A stretch of 16,183 nucleotides of DNA from Alkanindiges sp. (GTDB taxonomy: Bacteria > Pseudomonadota > Gammaproteobacteria > Pseudomonadales > Moraxellaceae). The translations under genes were made by a program, and so were the position numbers. The notes under the pieces were generated by a model. It was not told where the DNA came from. It was given only the letters and a program-made list of their open reading frames with translations, and ran no database searches. Of this stretch, positions 15,376 to 16,183 are shown piece by piece; the stretch's first letter is position 1; the number at the start of each line of letters is the position of its first letter. The stretch spans positions 1 through 16,183 of the forward strand of contig JASLIR010000489.1 in the NCBI GenBank assembly GCA_030152125.1, given 5' to 3'.

Positions 15376-16183
15376 ATGATCAATATTGAGAAACTGAAAG
15401 CAAAATATCATCCCTTGTTGCAGTCCCTGGTGGATGACTTGAGTGGCGCCGCATTACCCACTTTATATTTTCAGCCGAAAGGGTTAGGGCAACACGTTGT
15501 TAAGCGTATCCATCAGTTAAACGAAAAATACCGCCCCACGCCGTGGTTATCGAATACGCATTTTCATATGCTGTTTTTTGATTTAGTCAAAAAGAAAACC
15601 ATTAACTTTAAATATGACCGCACCGACATACTGACCATGAGTGATGGCGGGCAAACGGCGCTGGTATGGGCGGGTTATCATCTGCCACCGCATGTGCCTA
15701 CCGTGGTGGTGATGCATACCATTACCGGTACACCGGAAAGCATGAGCGAACTGGTGCAGGACATCCAACTGCATACCGGCTGGCGCGTGGTGCTGTGTTT
15801 AAGGCGTGGGCATGCCGATTTACCCTTAACCGTGCCAAAAATCAATATTCTGGGCTCAACCGATGACTTACGGGAACAACTGGCAGTCATCCAGCAGCAG
15901 TTTCCGCAAGCCATGCTGTATGGTATTGGCTCTTCTGCGGGTTCTGGTTTGCTGATCCGTTACTTGGGTGAAGAGGGCAGCAAGTCCAAAATAAAGGCCG
16001 CATTTGCCTATTGCCCCGGTTACAACACCGATGAAGCCTTTAGCAAGGCGCATCAGGTATACAGCCGCCTGATGGTAAAACGGCTGATTAAACAGTTTGT
16101 GGCACCACATCTGGACAAGCTGACGCATCTTTCTACGTTGCAGGCCTTGCAGCATGCGCAGGATCTGGCAGCCTTTCAGGCCA
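15376..16183 (+). CDS. YheT-like alpha/beta hydrolase (3'-truncated by window end)
   Basis: An open frame begins at ATG 15376 (GAAGG 8 nt upstream) and runs without a stop to the last base, giving 269 visible residues. The plan is that of the YheT/UPF0017 esterases: an N-terminal TPWLSNTHFHMLFF segment (55-68, compare PxWLxNxHLQT), then PTVVVMHTITGTPES (108-122) and GWRVVLCLRRGHAD (135-148), in place of the usual LHGLxG and FRGxxG. GSTDDLREQL (160-169) follows, and then the nucleophile elbow GSSAG (185-189) with Ser187. The acid and histidine of the triad would lie beyond the visible part or near its end. The oxyanion-strand glycine of HG is a threonine, so the protein is divergent. Relatives act on carboxylic esters, often lipids. 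It has its own leader and may be independent of the fadH operon. Confidence 0.75.
   Translation, partial: MINIEKLKAKYHPLLQSLVDDLSGAALPTLYFQPKGLGQHVVKRIHQLNEKYRPTPWLSNTHFHMLFFDLVKKKTINFKYDRTDILTMSDGGQTALVWAGYHLPPHVPTVVVMHTITGTPESMSELVQDIQLHTGWRVVLCLRRGHADLPLTVPKINILGSTDDLREQLAVIQQQFPQAMLYGIGSSAGSGLLIRYLGEEGSKSKIKAAFAYCPGYNTDEAFSKAHQVYSRLMVKRLIKQFVAPHLDKLTHLSTLQALQHAQDLAAFQA

Noticed and set aside
15118..15411. A 97-codon minus-strand frame after the NTF2-like gene.
   Set aside because: It runs antisense through the fadH operon terminator and the start of the hydrolase gene, and the protein has no recognisable pattern.

Overview
The window reads as a chromosomal segment of a gammaproteobacterium, most likely a member or relative of the Moraxellaceae. 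The evidence is the E. coli-like FadH and PriA, and type II secretion genes gspF and gspG standing apart from the rest of their operon, as in Acinetobacter. The genus is an inference from gene content only. No rRNA, tRNA, CRISPR array, transposase or phage gene was seen, and coding style is even across the window.

Layout, left to right. (1) 1-1140: the tail of an unidentified membrane protein, then hslO (redox chaperone Hsp33) on the minus strand, with a strong hairpin terminator and a sigma32-like heat-shock promoter. (2) 1337-2578: a Bcr/CflA-type MFS drug exporter on the plus strand with its own terminator. (3) 2634-6882, minus strand: priA (replication restart helicase, TTG start) followed by a KefB/KefC-type K+/H+ antiporter. 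(4) 7191-8965, plus strand: gspF and gspG. (5) 9059-11140, minus strand: a PadR-family (AphA-like) regulator followed by three tandem, paralogous, uncharacterised lipoproteins of 139, 138 and 137 residues. The first of these overlaps the padR stop codon. (6) 11347-15114, plus strand: fadH (2,4-dienoyl-CoA reductase), an acyl-CoA dehydrogenase of the long-chain/citronellyl type, and an NTF2/SnoaL-like protein, closed by a terminator. (7) 15376-end: a 3'-truncated YheT-like alpha/beta hydrolase.

The most interesting part is the divergent locus 9059-15114. Its 206-bp padR/fadH intergenic region carries two near-identical palindromes of the form TATGCA-N6-TGCATA, the pattern known for AphA. Their centres are 42 bp apart, which is four helical turns. 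The first overlaps the -35 and the second covers the predicted start site of a good sigma70 promoter facing fadH. This suggests that the PadR protein switches an acyl-CoA degradation operon together with its own operon, which encodes three secreted lipoproteins of unknown function. I regard this pairing of beta-oxidation enzymes with a paralogous lipoprotein cluster as the candidate undescribed system in the window. The operators and promoter are visible in the sequence. The regulatory logic and any lipid-related role of the lipoproteins are inference.
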